From the NCBI GenBank assembly GCA_934229535.1, contig CAKQDS010000005.1:1-64000 (forward strand): a stretch of 64,000 nt of DNA. Direction: 5' to 3'. The stretch is from an uncultured Anaeroplasmataceae bacterium (lineage in GTDB: Bacteria > Bacillota_I > Bacilli_A > Acholeplasmatales > Anaeroplasmataceae). Positions 47,319-57,800 of the stretch are shown here, in pieces. The stretch's first letter is position 1. Each line of letters begins with the position of its first letter. The notes under the pieces are model-generated. The model saw only the letters and a program-made list of their open reading frames with translations, was not told the origin of the DNA and ran no database searches. The position numbers and the translations under genes were made by a program.

Positions 47319-47579
47319 ATGATTCAAAGACCAGAATATATCAATCGTTTATTAAAGTTTAAAGATGCTAACATTATAAAAATTCTTGTAGGTGTTAGAC
47401 GTTGCGGCAAATCTACTGTGTTAGATATGTATAAGGATGTTCTTATAAATGAGTATAATATATCAAAAGAAAATATAGTTAAAAAAAGATATAAAACTAT
47501 GGAATTTTTTGATGATTATGATGCAAATGATATGTATAAAGATATTAAAGAAGTACAAATGGCGAGTATGATGTTGTAA
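47319..47579 (+). pseudogene. Truncated AAA_14 ATPase (N-terminal part)
   Basis: 86 residues start MIQRPEYINRLLKFKDANII and include the Walker A GVRRCGKSTVL (residues 29-39). After about residue 55 the sequence no longer follows the family (DDYDANDMYKDIKEVQMASM) and stops at 47577. Complete relatives, such as the one at 4851-6161, are over 400 residues, so Walker B, sensors and the DUF4143 region are missing. It keeps a good AGGAGG site and an upstream TATAGT-like element, suggesting recent decay. Confidence 0.6.
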
Positions 47580-47616
47580 CATATGATTCTAATGGATATG
47601 TTTTTATATCTAAAGT

Positions 47617-47757
47617 ATGTTTTTTGGTGAAAGAAGAGATAATGTGACATTTATAGATTTAAATGATGTTAGTAATTTATTAAATAACATCAAAACAAAA
47701 ACTAATGATTTTACTTTACCTTCTGATTCTTACCAGGCCTATGAAAAGAGTATTTAA
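47617..47757 (+). pseudogene. Orphan 46-residue frame, probable gene remnant
   Basis: ATG 47617 opens MFFGERRDNVTFIDLNDVSN and stops at 47757. No ribosome site is visible, and the frame directly upstream carries a different broken stretch (EYDVVTYDSNGYVFISK). I do not recognise it; it may be the C-terminal wreck of a gene fused by deletion to the truncated ATPase. Confidence 0.3.
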
Positions 47758-47800
47758 GGTATTTAAAATCATTGAAAATGAATTAAAATAAGGATAGTAG

Positions 47801-47827
47801 AGCCACAAAATAATGTGGCTTTTTTTT
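47801..47827 (+). terminator. Terminator before the recombinase
   Basis: AGCCACA (47801-47807) pairs with TGTGGCT (47814-47820), followed by seven T. It separates the remnant zone from the integrase gene. Confidence 0.8.
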
Positions 47828-47850
47828 ACTAAAAAAGAAAGGATAAGAAA

Positions 47851-48783
47851 ATGAAATATAAAGAATGGATTGAAATTTGGCTTTATAATTATATAAAGCC
47901 TACTAATAAAACTAGGACATTTGAAAATTATAAACAGATGTTAGATAATCATATAATTACTAAAATTGGTGATTTGGATATTCGGAAAATTACACCATTA
48001 TTATTACAAAATTTCTTAACTGAATTATTAAAAATCGGTAATAAGCTAAATGGAAGAGGATTATCAACAAGCACAGTTAATCTTATTATTACGATTGTTC
48101 AGAATTCTCTTAAAACAGCGTTTAGGATTGGTATTATAAATGAATATACGGCTGATAGAATAAAGCGACCTAAATTAAAGGAATCTGAAGTTAGCTGCTT
48201 CAATTTAATAGAACAAAGAAAAATTGAACAAGCTATTTTATCTGATAAGCGTGATAAAATGTTTGGAATTTTATTATGTTTATATATGGGATTAAGAATT
48301 GGGGAATTACTTGCACTAACATGGGATGATATTAATTTTATATCAGGATTTATAAGTGTAAATAAAACCTGCTATGATGGTAAAAACAATTGTCGATTAA
48401 TTTTTGAGCCTAAAACTAAATCATCAAAAAGAACGATTCCTATTCCTAAGCAATTAATTCCTATTTTAAAATTGAAAAAACAAAAAAGCAAAAGTAAATA
48501 TGTTATTGAAGAAAATGGAAAAATTGTAACAATAAGATCATATCAGCGTAGCTTTGCATTATTGTTAAAAAAATTGAATATTGAGCATAGAGGCTTTCAT
48601 TCCTTAAGACATACCTTTGCAACAAGAGCATTAGAAAGTGGGATGGACGTTAAAACATTATCTGAAATACTTGGACATAAAAATGCTACTATTACTTTAA
48701 ATAGATATGCTCATTCACTTATGGAGCATAAACAAGATATGATGAATAAACTTGGAAAAATGTTAAATAAAAATGTCGCCTAA
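47851..48783 (+). CDS. Tyrosine recombinase / integrase
   Basis: 310 residues, complete. N-terminal SAM-like core-binding domain (about 1-105: TFENYKQMLDNHII) and catalytic domain with R149 (MGLRIGELL), a Lys in the PKTKSSKRTIPI hairpin, H250 and R253 (HSLRHTFATRALE), H276 (LGHKNA) and nucleophile Y286 (NRYAH). AAAGGA is the ribosome site; no promoter close by is convincing, since a terminator ends 24 bp upstream. The stop codon lies inside recombination-like site L (48774-48801), and a second such site lies 146 bp on with a promoter in between. This placement suggests a DNA-inversion or excision switch for the following surface operon. Confidence 0.9.
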   Translation: MKYKEWIEIWLYNYIKPTNKTRTFENYKQMLDNHIITKIGDLDIRKITPLLLQNFLTELLKIGNKLNGRGLSTSTVNLIITIVQNSLKTAFRIGIINEYTADRIKRPKLKESEVSCFNLIEQRKIEQAILSDKRDKMFGILLCLYMGLRIGELLALTWDDINFISGFISVNKTCYDGKNNCRLIFEPKTKSSKRTIPIPKQLIPILKLKKQKSKSKYVIEENGKIVTIRSYQRSFALLLKKLNIEHRGFHSLRHTFATRALESGMDVKTLSEILGHKNATITLNRYAHSLMEHKQDMMNKLGKMLNKNVA

Positions 48784-48801
48784 TACCATATTATATGAAC
48801 A
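48774..48801. repeat. Recombination-like site L (overlaps integrase stop)
   Basis: 28-bp site that matches 48920-48947 at 22 positions in direct orientation: TGTCG, CTAATA, ATTA and GAACA are shared, while the centre is CCA here and TGG there. Within it CTAATACCATATTA (48780-48793) is the exact reverse complement of 48927-48940. The palindromic CTAATA/TATTA arms around a short asymmetric centre look like a tyrosine recombinase core. Confidence 0.7.
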
Positions 48802-48877
48802 AAATATTTAAAAAAACTCGAGAAATCTTTATTATAAGCTTATTAATGATTTATTCCTATTTGAAATTTTGTAAATA

Positions 48878-48906
48878 TTGACATTTATTCACGTTTTAAT
48901 TATAAT
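48878..48906 (+). promoter_or_regulatory. Perfect promoter inside the recombination-site segment
   Basis: TTGACA (48878-48883), 17-bp spacer, TATAAT (48901-48906), reading rightward into the surface operon. It is the only strong promoter between the integrase and 48979. Flipping or deleting the segment would disconnect the operon. Confidence 0.85.
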
Positions 48907-48919
48907 TATAATATATAGG

Positions 48920-48947
48920 TGTCGTCTAATATGGTATTAGAAGAACA
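48920..48947. repeat. Recombination-like site R (in the operon leader)
   Basis: Partner of site L. CTAATA-TGG-TATTAG is a perfect 6-3-6 palindrome; the TGG centre is the reverse complement of the CCA centre in site L. It would be in the 5' untranslated leader of the operon mRNA. Confidence 0.7.
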
Positions 48948-48978
48948 TATTAAACTATTGTATGAGGAGGCTTAGTAT

Positions 48979-51075
48979 ATGAAAAGATTCTTAAAGATTA
49001 TTTCTTATCTTGTCATTTTAATATTTGTAATAATAAATACCTCAGCTTGTGAAAAAAATTTTAATAGTGTAACATTATATGCTGATGGTGAAAAATATGA
49101 TGAGGAATCAGTGATTATAGGTAAAGAATTTTCTCTTGGTATAGCAAAAAAGGTTGGGTATACTTTTTTAGGCTGGTATTCAGCAGAAGTTGGGGGATCT
49201 GCCTATACTGATAGTGAAGGTAGTAGTAATGGTATGCCTTGGAAAAAGGAATATCCTTTAGTAGCTTATGCTCATTTTGAAGCAAACACCTATAAAATTG
49301 TTTTTGATTATCAAAATGCTACTTCCCAAAATACTATTAAGGATATTTCTGTTATTTATGATCAAAAAATTAATTCAAAATTTCCTGTTCCTATAAAAAA
49401 CGGCTATTCATTTGCTGGTTGGTTTACTGATAAAAATACTCAAATTACAGATTCTAAGGGTAATTTTTTAACGGATACCGATACTTATTCTACTAAAAAA
49501 TATCCTTTATCAGATGTTGGCACAACACTTTATGCTCATTGGTCAGAGAAAATAGTTACATTTAATTTTATAACAGATGGAAGCAACGTTAATAATGTTT
49601 CTTATTCTGTTGGCGAAACTATTAATATTCTTCCATCATCAATTAAGGATAATTATTGCTTTGAGGGTTGGTATTTCGATTCTACATTACTTAATCCTGT
49701 GGTTTATCCTTATACTATTCCAGAAAATCTAGGAGAAACTATCTTTTTATATTCAAAATTTAAAGAAGGATCAAATAATGTTCTTGAGTTCTCCACTATT
49801 GCTTCAACAAATGATAAGGAATATGAAGTATCGTATTCTGGTACTGATAAGGAGATAATAATTCCTGATAGCTATTATGGTAAAAAAGTAACAAGAATTA
49901 AAAAGATTAGCTCTAATACAATTGAAAGAATTTTACTCCCTCAGTCAATAAAGGAATTAGGAACTGGTGCTTTTGAAAATTGCATAAAATTAGAGAAAGT
50001 TAATATTCCAAATGGAGTAAAAAAATTACCAGAAAATGTATTTAGTGGTGATAATAGCCTTGAAGCTATTGCCTTTCCTTTAGAGCTTGAAATAATAGGT
50101 AAGAATGCTTTTGAAAATTGCTCTAGTATCAATAAAATAATTATTCCTAAAAATATTAAAAATATTGGTGCTGGTGCTTTCAAAAATATGAGCTCTTTAG
50201 AGGGATTTGAGGTAGATGTTGAAAATGAAAAATATTTAACTAAGGATGGAGTTTTATATTATAAAATTGGTAATTCAACATATTTAATCCAATATCCTGC
50301 TAAAAAGAGTGGTGATACATATCAAATAGATGAATCAACTATTAAAATTTCAGATAGTGCTTTTAGTGGAACAAAAATTAATTCAATTGTAATAGGTGGA
50401 AAAATATCATCAATAGAGGCTAGAGCCTTTGAAAATTGCAATAATTTAATTAATGTTACTATAAATAGTAGTGCTAACACCTTTAGTATTGGTTCTAAGG
50501 CCTTTAGTGGTAGTAAAAACCTAAGAGCAATGAAGATTGAATTAGATAAAGTACCTACAATTGCAAGTGATAGCTTTTTAAATGTTTCAGATTCTTTTTC
50601 TGTATATGTAACAAGTAAAATGATTAGAAACTATCAAACATCAACAAATTGGCGTCAAATAGCTGATAAAATTTATTCTATTGGTTTAATTTTTGGTGAT
50701 TATGCCTTAGAGGAATATAATGATGGTTATGCTATTAAGCAATATTTTGGTACTGATAAGGATGTTACAATACCAGAAATAATTAATGCTAAAAAAATTA
50801 TTAAAATATCTGAAAATGCCTTTTCATTTTCTAATATTGAAAATGTTACTATTAGTAAAAATGTTATAGAAATTAATGATAAAGCATTTTACGATTGTAG
50901 TAGGCTAGCTTCTATTATATTAGAGTGTATGCCACCAAGCCTTGGTGATGATGTATTTGTTGGTGTAGCTGATGATTTTACTATTTATATCAAAAATACG
51001 ACTGAAGTATTAGATCAATATAAAATCGCTGATAAATGGTCTATGTATGCTGATAAAATCTGGAGTTATCAATAA
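48979..51075 (+). CDS. Surface lipoprotein with InlB-type and BspA-type repeats
   Basis: 698 residues with a lipoprotein signal peptide (MKRFLKIISYLVILIFVIIN, lipobox TSAC). Three Listeria-Bacteroides (InlB/Flg_new) repeats follow, e.g. KVGYTFLGWYSAEVGGSAYT, NGYSFAGWFTDKNTQI and DNYCFEGWYFDSTLL. From about residue 290 the protein is BspA-type LRR_5: LPQSIKELGTGAFENC, NIPNGVKKLPENVFSG, IIPKNIKNIGAGAFKN. These domains bind host or bacterial surface ligands in relatives. GAGGAGG lies ten bases upstream. First gene of the putatively recombinase-switched operon. Confidence 0.85.
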   Translation: MKRFLKIISYLVILIFVIINTSACEKNFNSVTLYADGEKYDEESVIIGKEFSLGIAKKVGYTFLGWYSAEVGGSAYTDSEGSSNGMPWKKEYPLVAYAHFEANTYKIVFDYQNATSQNTIKDISVIYDQKINSKFPVPIKNGYSFAGWFTDKNTQITDSKGNFLTDTDTYSTKKYPLSDVGTTLYAHWSEKIVTFNFITDGSNVNNVSYSVGETINILPSSIKDNYCFEGWYFDSTLLNPVVYPYTIPENLGETIFLYSKFKEGSNNVLEFSTIASTNDKEYEVSYSGTDKEIIIPDSYYGKKVTRIKKISSNTIERILLPQSIKELGTGAFENCIKLEKVNIPNGVKKLPENVFSGDNSLEAIAFPLELEIIGKNAFENCSSINKIIIPKNIKNIGAGAFKNMSSLEGFEVDVENEKYLTKDGVLYYKIGNSTYLIQYPAKKSGDTYQIDESTIKISDSAFSGTKINSIVIGGKISSIEARAFENCNNLINVTINSSANTFSIGSKAFSGSKNLRAMKIELDKVPTIASDSFLNVSDSFSVYVTSKMIRNYQTSTNWRQIADKIYSIGLIFGDYALEEYNDGYAIKQYFGTDKDVTIPEIINAKKIIKISENAFSFSNIENVTISKNVIEINDKAFYDCSRLASIILECMPPSLGDDVFVGVADDFTIYIKNTTEVLDQYKIADKWSMYADKIWSYQ

Positions 51076-51161
51076 TTAATATTCTTGTTACTAGAATCAA
51101 GATATAAAAAATCTAGAATAGTAGTAATGAATCTTATACTATTATGTGAGAATGAGGTAAT

Positions 51162-54020
51162 ATGAAAAAAAAGTATTTTTTAATTGCTATTTTATTTATC
51201 TTTAGTGTTTTCTATGGTGGACTATTAGTTGCCTGCGATAGAGGAACATCAGGAGCAAAGAGTATAACAAATCTAACCTATAATGGTGAGACAATAACCT
51301 GGAGTAGTGTTAAAAACGCTAAGAATTATAAGCTTAAAATTGATAAAGGCTCTGAATTTATTGTGAGCCAAGCAGAAGGAATGGTATCTTATAGATACAA
51401 TTCTAATGGTGCGGATTTTGATTTTTCTATTGAAGCAGTAATTAAGGATGGCAGTGATAAAAATCCTACCTATTCTATGCGTTTTACTAATATCGGACAG
51501 GTTCTTAATTTAAAAATTGAGAATGGTTTATTAACATGGGATGCCCTAGATTCTGCTGAAAAATATGCAGTTATGTATAATGGCAATATTGTTTCTGAAA
51601 ATGTTGGAACAAATAGCTATAAAACAGAAGAAGGATCTTTTTCATATAAGGTAAGAGCTTTAAAGGGTCAAGCTGAAAGTACAGATGGTAACATTCCTTA
51701 TTATTCAATTTGGAGTGAAGCAATAAGTGGTTCTATCTTGGGTGCGCCTAAGAATTTAATGTATGATTCTGAAAACTTTACTTGGGAAAAGGTTAATAAT
51801 GCTTCCTCATATGTTTTAAAAATTGGTAATGAGGAATTTAAAACAACTACAAATAAATATGCATATGCAGCAGGAAATCAAGATTTTGAGGTTTCTGTTA
51901 GAGCTGTTGGCGATATGAGTAAGCAAATATATGATTCAGCTTATTCAGAGGCTAAAACATATAAATATATTGCGCCAATTGAGGGCTTAAATGTTGTTGA
52001 TGGTAAGCTTGTATGGACGGCTTCTGCGAATGCAGTTAGATATAAGATAAAAATAAATGGTATCGTTAATAATGAAGAATTAACTACAAATGAATATGCA
52101 GCTTTAGCAAGTGGTAATAGCTATCGTATTCAAATTTTACCAATAGGTGATAGTGATTTCTATTTTTCTCGTTGGTCTAATGAAATAACTATAAATATTT
52201 TAAGAAGTCCAGTTGTAAGCTTTGGTGATGGAGTAATTCGTTGGAATCAGGTTACTGGCTGTGCTGGCTATGAGCTAAAAATTACTAAGGATGATAATGT
52301 TGTTCATACAACATCTGTTGGTAGTGAAACATTTGTATACAATTATGATTTTGCTGATGCGGGTGATTATCTTGTTTATGTAAAGGCTACATCTCTTGGT
52401 GATGGTGGAATTTATGAATCAAAATATAGCAATGCTTATTCTGTTAAGAGATTAGCAACACCAACAAATCATAAGCTAACTAATAGACCTTTAGAGCAAA
52501 ATCAAATATCAGTTTCATTTAATGCATGTGTTGGAGCAGCAAGCTATGCGTTGCTTGCTGATGATGTAGAAATAGCTACAACAGTAAAGGAAACAACATT
52601 CTTTGTTGATTTATCAAAAATGACAAATAAAACAATAGAATCTGTAGTTAATTTTAAAATTGTTGCTCGTGGCTTAGTAACTGCCTCAGGTGCAGTATTA
52701 GATAGCAATGTTCCTCTTGAATTTAATGCTACTAAATTAGCAACACCACAAAATTTAATTATTAATGGTAATCAATTAACCTGGGATCAAGTAAATCATA
52801 CTAGTAAATATGTTCTTACTATAGATGGAAAAAGAACAGAGGTTACTTCAACTTCATTTACATTAACTGATATGTCTAGCGGTAGCCATACAATTAATGT
52901 TCAAGCAATGGGTAATGGTGAGGATGTAATTACAGGAAGCTTTTCTAATACATTAAATGTTAAGAAGCTTGCAACACCAATTAATTTAGTGATTAAAAAT
53001 GGTAATTTAACCTGGGAGATGGTACCTAGTGCTACAGCCTATAAGGTAATACTTGGAACTGAATCATATAATACAGATGTAAATGCCTTTGCTTTACTTG
53101 GCTATTCAAGTAGTATAATTGAAGGAATGGGTACACAAATAAGTGTATATGCCATCGGTAATGGTAGTGATATTATTGATTCAGATGTATCAGCAACTAA
53201 AACTATTAGTAAATATGCAAGACCTACAAATGTTAAGGTGTCTGGTGATAATTTAGTATGGAATCCTTCAGCTGTTAATAGTATTAATTGCAATAGCTAT
53301 AAGCTATTTATAAGTAAAGATGGTGTAGATCAAGGTGAGGTTCAAATTACAGGAAGCTCTTATGCAATGAGCAATTTTGAGGCTGGTAATTATACAGTTA
53401 AGGTTATTGCCTTAGGTGATTATGTTTCAACTGTTGATTCTCCAGAATCTAATGAATTTAGCTTTACAAAGCTTAACAAAGTTGAAAATTTAGTAAAGAC
53501 TGAAGGCAAATATAGCTGGGATATGGTAATTGGAGCTGTAGGCTATGAAATTAAGCTTAGCAAGGATGCTTTATGGACATCAATTTTAACAAATGAATAT
53601 ACACCAACATTTACAACTGAGGGTGAATTTGAGGTTAGTATTAGAGCAATAGGTAATAATAATGATATTATTAGCTCTGAAATTTATTCATTTAAGCAAA
53701 GAGTATCTAGAATAACTCAGCCTGTTATGCAGGATGAATTAACAAATAAGAATGCATTTAAGGTTGAAAAGAATGGTAATACAATAACTGTTACTATTAA
53801 AAAACAGGATGATGCAACTGGCTATAAGTGTTTAATTGGGGGAATTGAAAGAACTAATGTAGTAGCTGAAACAGCAGATACAATAACCTATGAATTTACT
53901 ATGACAACTGTAGGTGCTATGTATAATGTTCAGGTACAAATATTAGGAAATACATTCAATTCTTCAGGTATTTATGTTATGAATTCTAACCCATCAACTG
54001 AAGTAACTATTACATACTAA
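51162..54020 (+). CDS. Surface lipoprotein with serial fibronectin-III-like repeats
   Basis: 952 residues. Signal peptide MKKKYFLIAILFIFSVFYGG with lipobox LLVAC. The rest is about ten repeats of roughly 85-100 residues of fibronectin III type, each opening with a pattern like LATPxNLxIxxGNLTW followed by AxxYxLxIdG (for example KLATPINLVIKNGNLTWEMV, NLMYDSENFTWEKV, KYARPTNVKVSGDNLVWNP). No enzyme domain. Anchored outside the cell, probably a rod-like adhesin or spacer. An 86-bp gap to the previous gene holds no clear terminator, so it belongs to the same operon. Confidence 0.8.
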   Translation: MKKKYFLIAILFIFSVFYGGLLVACDRGTSGAKSITNLTYNGETITWSSVKNAKNYKLKIDKGSEFIVSQAEGMVSYRYNSNGADFDFSIEAVIKDGSDKNPTYSMRFTNIGQVLNLKIENGLLTWDALDSAEKYAVMYNGNIVSENVGTNSYKTEEGSFSYKVRALKGQAESTDGNIPYYSIWSEAISGSILGAPKNLMYDSENFTWEKVNNASSYVLKIGNEEFKTTTNKYAYAAGNQDFEVSVRAVGDMSKQIYDSAYSEAKTYKYIAPIEGLNVVDGKLVWTASANAVRYKIKINGIVNNEELTTNEYAALASGNSYRIQILPIGDSDFYFSRWSNEITINILRSPVVSFGDGVIRWNQVTGCAGYELKITKDDNVVHTTSVGSETFVYNYDFADAGDYLVYVKATSLGDGGIYESKYSNAYSVKRLATPTNHKLTNRPLEQNQISVSFNACVGAASYALLADDVEIATTVKETTFFVDLSKMTNKTIESVVNFKIVARGLVTASGAVLDSNVPLEFNATKLATPQNLIINGNQLTWDQVNHTSKYVLTIDGKRTEVTSTSFTLTDMSSGSHTINVQAMGNGEDVITGSFSNTLNVKKLATPINLVIKNGNLTWEMVPSATAYKVILGTESYNTDVNAFALLGYSSSIIEGMGTQISVYAIGNGSDIIDSDVSATKTISKYARPTNVKVSGDNLVWNPSAVNSINCNSYKLFISKDGVDQGEVQITGSSYAMSNFEAGNYTVKVIALGDYVSTVDSPESNEFSFTKLNKVENLVKTEGKYSWDMVIGAVGYEIKLSKDALWTSILTNEYTPTFTTEGEFEVSIRAIGNNNDIISSEIYSFKQRVSRITQPVMQDELTNKNAFKVEKNGNTITVTIKKQDDATGYKCLIGGIERTNVVAETADTITYEFTMTTVGAMYNVQVQILGNTFNSSGIYVMNSNPSTEVTITY

Positions 54021-54029
54021 GAGGTTAAA

Positions 54030-54845
54030 ATGGAAATTATAACAAATTTCCTGACGCAAATTGTTTTTTCGGTAGGAGTAATCGTAATTTTCGGATTATT
54101 GATTGCTCTTTGCCGAAAAGCTTTTTGTAATATTTCAGGTGAAAAGGGAACAAAGATATTATTAATAACAGGAATAATTGGAACACCAATTCATGAATTA
54201 AGTCATGCACTTATGTGCTTGATTTTTGGGCATAAGATTACAGAAATTAAATTATATCAGCCAAATAGTGAGGATAATACCTTAGGCTATGTAAAGCATT
54301 CGTATAATCCTAAAAATCTTTATCAACAAATCGGAAACTTCTTTATAGGAATTGCTCCTATTCTAGGAGGAAGTGCTGTAATTTCATTATTAATGTTTAT
54401 ATGTACTCCTAGCTTATTTACTGAGGTTATTGATGAACTACAATTTATGGAATTAATATCCTTTGATTTACTTGATATTTCTACATATGAGGCTATATTT
54501 GGTTTATTTTGGGATGTTTTTAATGATATATTTGATTTTACAAATATGGGCGATCCATTATGGTGGCTATTTATAGTTTTGGCAATTATGATTGCTAGTC
54601 ATATGGAATTAAGCGTTGCAGATATAAAGGGAGGCTTAAAGGGTTTTATATTTATAGCTATAATTCTTTTAATTGCGGATATAATTATGTATTTTATATC
54701 TATAGAAGTATTAGAAAAAGTAACTGCTGTAATGGTTTCGTTTGCCGCAAACATTATTGGCTTTCTTGCTATATCTATAGTTTTTTTGGTGGTTATGGTT
54801 TTGATTGCTCTTAGTGTAAAGGGATTATTAAAGATTAAAAGGTAA
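54030..54845 (+). CDS. Membrane metalloprotease-like protein (HExxH)
   Basis: 271 residues with about six hydrophobic helices. GTPIHELSHALMCLIFGHKI contains H55-E56-xx-H59 embedded in a membrane segment, the zinc motif of intramembrane (M50, site-2-like) peptidases; FFIGIAPILGGSAVISLL follows, where M50 proteins have their second conserved region, but I do not see the usual NxxPxxxLDG. Expressed between lipoprotein genes (nine bases after one, 23 before the next). It might process or release the surface proteins. Protease activity is inference from the motif. Confidence 0.65.
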   Translation: MEIITNFLTQIVFSVGVIVIFGLLIALCRKAFCNISGEKGTKILLITGIIGTPIHELSHALMCLIFGHKITEIKLYQPNSEDNTLGYVKHSYNPKNLYQQIGNFFIGIAPILGGSAVISLLMFICTPSLFTEVIDELQFMELISFDLLDISTYEAIFGLFWDVFNDIFDFTNMGDPLWWLFIVLAIMIASHMELSVADIKGGLKGFIFIAIILLIADIIMYFISIEVLEKVTAVMVSFAANIIGFLAISIVFLVVMVLIALSVKGLLKIKR

Positions 54846-54868
54846 TAAAAGAAATGGAGAGAAATAAA

Positions 54869-57800
54869 ATGACTAAAAAAAGAACATTATTAAGCTTAGT
54901 TATTTTTATAATAATGCTTTTAACACTTTCAGGTTGCGTGTTTGGTGGGACTAATGAATCAAAACAGGAAAGTAAAAAATCTAATGAATATACGGCTTCC
55001 GATATTAAATATGTTAGTGATGCTGGTTCTGAGGTTGCTGTAGTTGCAGGAAGAAGCTATACTAAAACAAACAATGGAATGGCTGCCGTTGCCTTAGCTT
55101 ATATTAATGGCTATACAGGACCAATTTTAGTAGGCCAAACTGCTAATTCTATATCATATATTTTTTATTATAGTGGTAAAAATGTTGTTAGCCAATATGG
55201 TAGTGTAACAATAGATGATGAAGAATGGTACTATTCTAAAAATATTGGCTTTATGAGTGGAAACTATTTAAGTTTTAGCTCAAAGGGTTCAATTTATTGT
55301 AGTAAGAAAACAACAGCAGAGGATGTGGCTAAAGAAATAATTCCTATGCTTGATAAAACAAAATTCTCTGCAAACAAAATTATGACTGTTGAAGATTTAA
55401 AGGCCTTAAATGATTCAAGCGATAGCTATGTTTTGGGGGCTGATATAGATTTATCAACAGAAAATAATTGGCAACCAATAGAAGGCTTTAAGGGTGTTTT
55501 AAATGGTGGTGGATATAAAATCAAAAATTTAACTATTAGTGCTGCTAATGAGGAAAATTTGGGTTTATTTAAAACACTTGAAGGAACAGTAATGAATTTA
55601 ACTATTGAAAATGCTTCAATTACTGCTCGTGGTAATGCTGGAAAGGTTGGAATTGTTGCAGGAACAAATAAAGGAACCATTAAAAATGTTATTGTTGAAG
55701 GAAGTATAAATACACCTTATTATGATAATGTAGGTGGTATTGCTGGTATCAATAATAATAAAATAATTGATTGTAAAAATTATGCTATTGTCACTGGTAA
55801 AGAAAATGTGGGTGGAATAAGTGGAACATTGGTTTTAAAGGAAAGTGGTTTAGCCGATAATAATACTAATTATGGTGAAATTAAAGGAACAAATAATGTA
55901 GGTGGCTGCTATGGATATGTTTATGAAAATGTAATAAAGACTGATAATAGTTTTACATATACTTTAGAACAAAATGAAAATAAAAGTAATGTTACTGGTA
56001 AAGAAAATGTTGGTGGTATTGTTGGTAAAGCTGTTGGTGCCGATAGATATTCATCAAGTTGGACTGGTTATGGCTATTTTAATTTAAGCTTAATGTCAAA
56101 TATAGGTGAAATCAATGGTACTAACAATGTAGGCGGAATTGTTGGCTATGGAATACGTGTGGCTGAAATTACAACTAGTGAAAATAATGCTGATATTACG
56201 GGGGCTAACTACGTTGGTGGTTATGTAGGATATGCGTTTAATACCGATATTAAATTGGCTGAAAATAATAATACCATAACAGGTAAGGGTTATGTAGGTG
56301 GTATAGCAGGCTATTGTGGAATTATTTCTAATTCTAAAAATAATGGTACAGTTGTATCAACTTCTCCAATCCTTGAAAATAGTGTTAGTAGATCATATGT
56401 TGGAGGACTTGCTGGTTATTGTAGAGGAATTATTGATTCAGAGAACAATTCTGATATTGTGGTTAATAATGCTGCTTCATATGTAGGTGGTTTAGCAGGA
56501 TATATATTAATTAACAATAATGATCAAATAAACAATAATACAAATACAGGAAAAGTTACTGGAAAAGATAGTGTTGGCGGTATAGCTGGTATGGTAGATA
56601 TGGTTATCATAAAAACAGATAATAGCTTTACATATAGCTTTGAAAATAATAAGAATTATGGTGCGATAAATGGAGTAGAAAAAGTAGGCGGTTTATTTGG
56701 TGAAATGCTAGGTGCCGATAGATATTCATCAAGTTGGACTGGTTATGGTTATTTTAATATTTCATTATGTGAAAATCATGCTATTGTTATTGGAACAGGT
56801 GATTATGTAGGTGGCATTGTTGGTTATGGAATACGTGTGGCTGAAATTACAACTGGTGTAAATGATGTTGATATTACGGGAGCTAACTATGTTGGTGGTT
56901 ATGTAGGATATGCATCTAATGCTTCTATTAAATTGGCTGAAAATATTAATACCATAACAGGTAAGGGCTATGTAGGTGGTATAGCTGGCTATTGTGGAAT
57001 TATTTCTAATTCTAAAAATAATGGTACAGTTGTATCAACTTCTCCAATCCTTGAAAATAGTGTTAGTAGATCATATGTTGGAGGACTTGCTGGTTATTGT
57101 AGAGGAATTATTGATTCAGAGAACAATTCTGATATTGTGGTTAATAATGCTGCTTCATATGTAGGTGGTTTAGCAGGATATATATTAATTAACAATAATG
57201 ATCAAATAAACAATAATACAAATACAGGAAAAGTTACTGGAAAAGATAGTGTTGGCGGTATAGCTGGTATGGTAGATATGGTTATCATAAAAACAGATAA
57301 TAGCTTTACATATAGCTTTGAAAATAATAAGAATCATGGCGCGATAAATGGAGTAGAAAAAGTAGGCGGTTTATTTGGTGAAATGCTAGGTGCCAATAGA
57401 TATTCATCAAATTGGACTGGTTATGGTTATTTTGATATTTCGTCATGTGAAAATCATGCAATTGTTATTGGAACAGGTGACTATGTAGGTGGTATTGTTG
57501 GTTATGGAATTAGAATATCCATAATATCATTATGTATTAACGATGCAAATATTACTGGTGAAAATTATGTAGGCGGTTATGTAGGTAGTGCAGATGGAAC
57601 AAATATTAAAATTGTTGCTAATAATAATACAATAACTGGTAAAGCCTATGTCGGTGGAATTGCTGGTAAGGCTGGTAAAATAGAGGATTCAACTAATGAT
57701 GGTGAAATTATTTCAACTGGCGTAATTGTTGAAAATAATTTTAACAATTCATATGTTGGTGGAATTGCTGGCTATGCAACAGGAGCTATTAACTGCAAGA

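Noticed and set aside
47851..48783. Classical genomic island with tRNA attachment site
   Set aside because: No tRNA gene and no second distant copy of the 28-bp site was seen in the window; the only partner site is 146 bp away.
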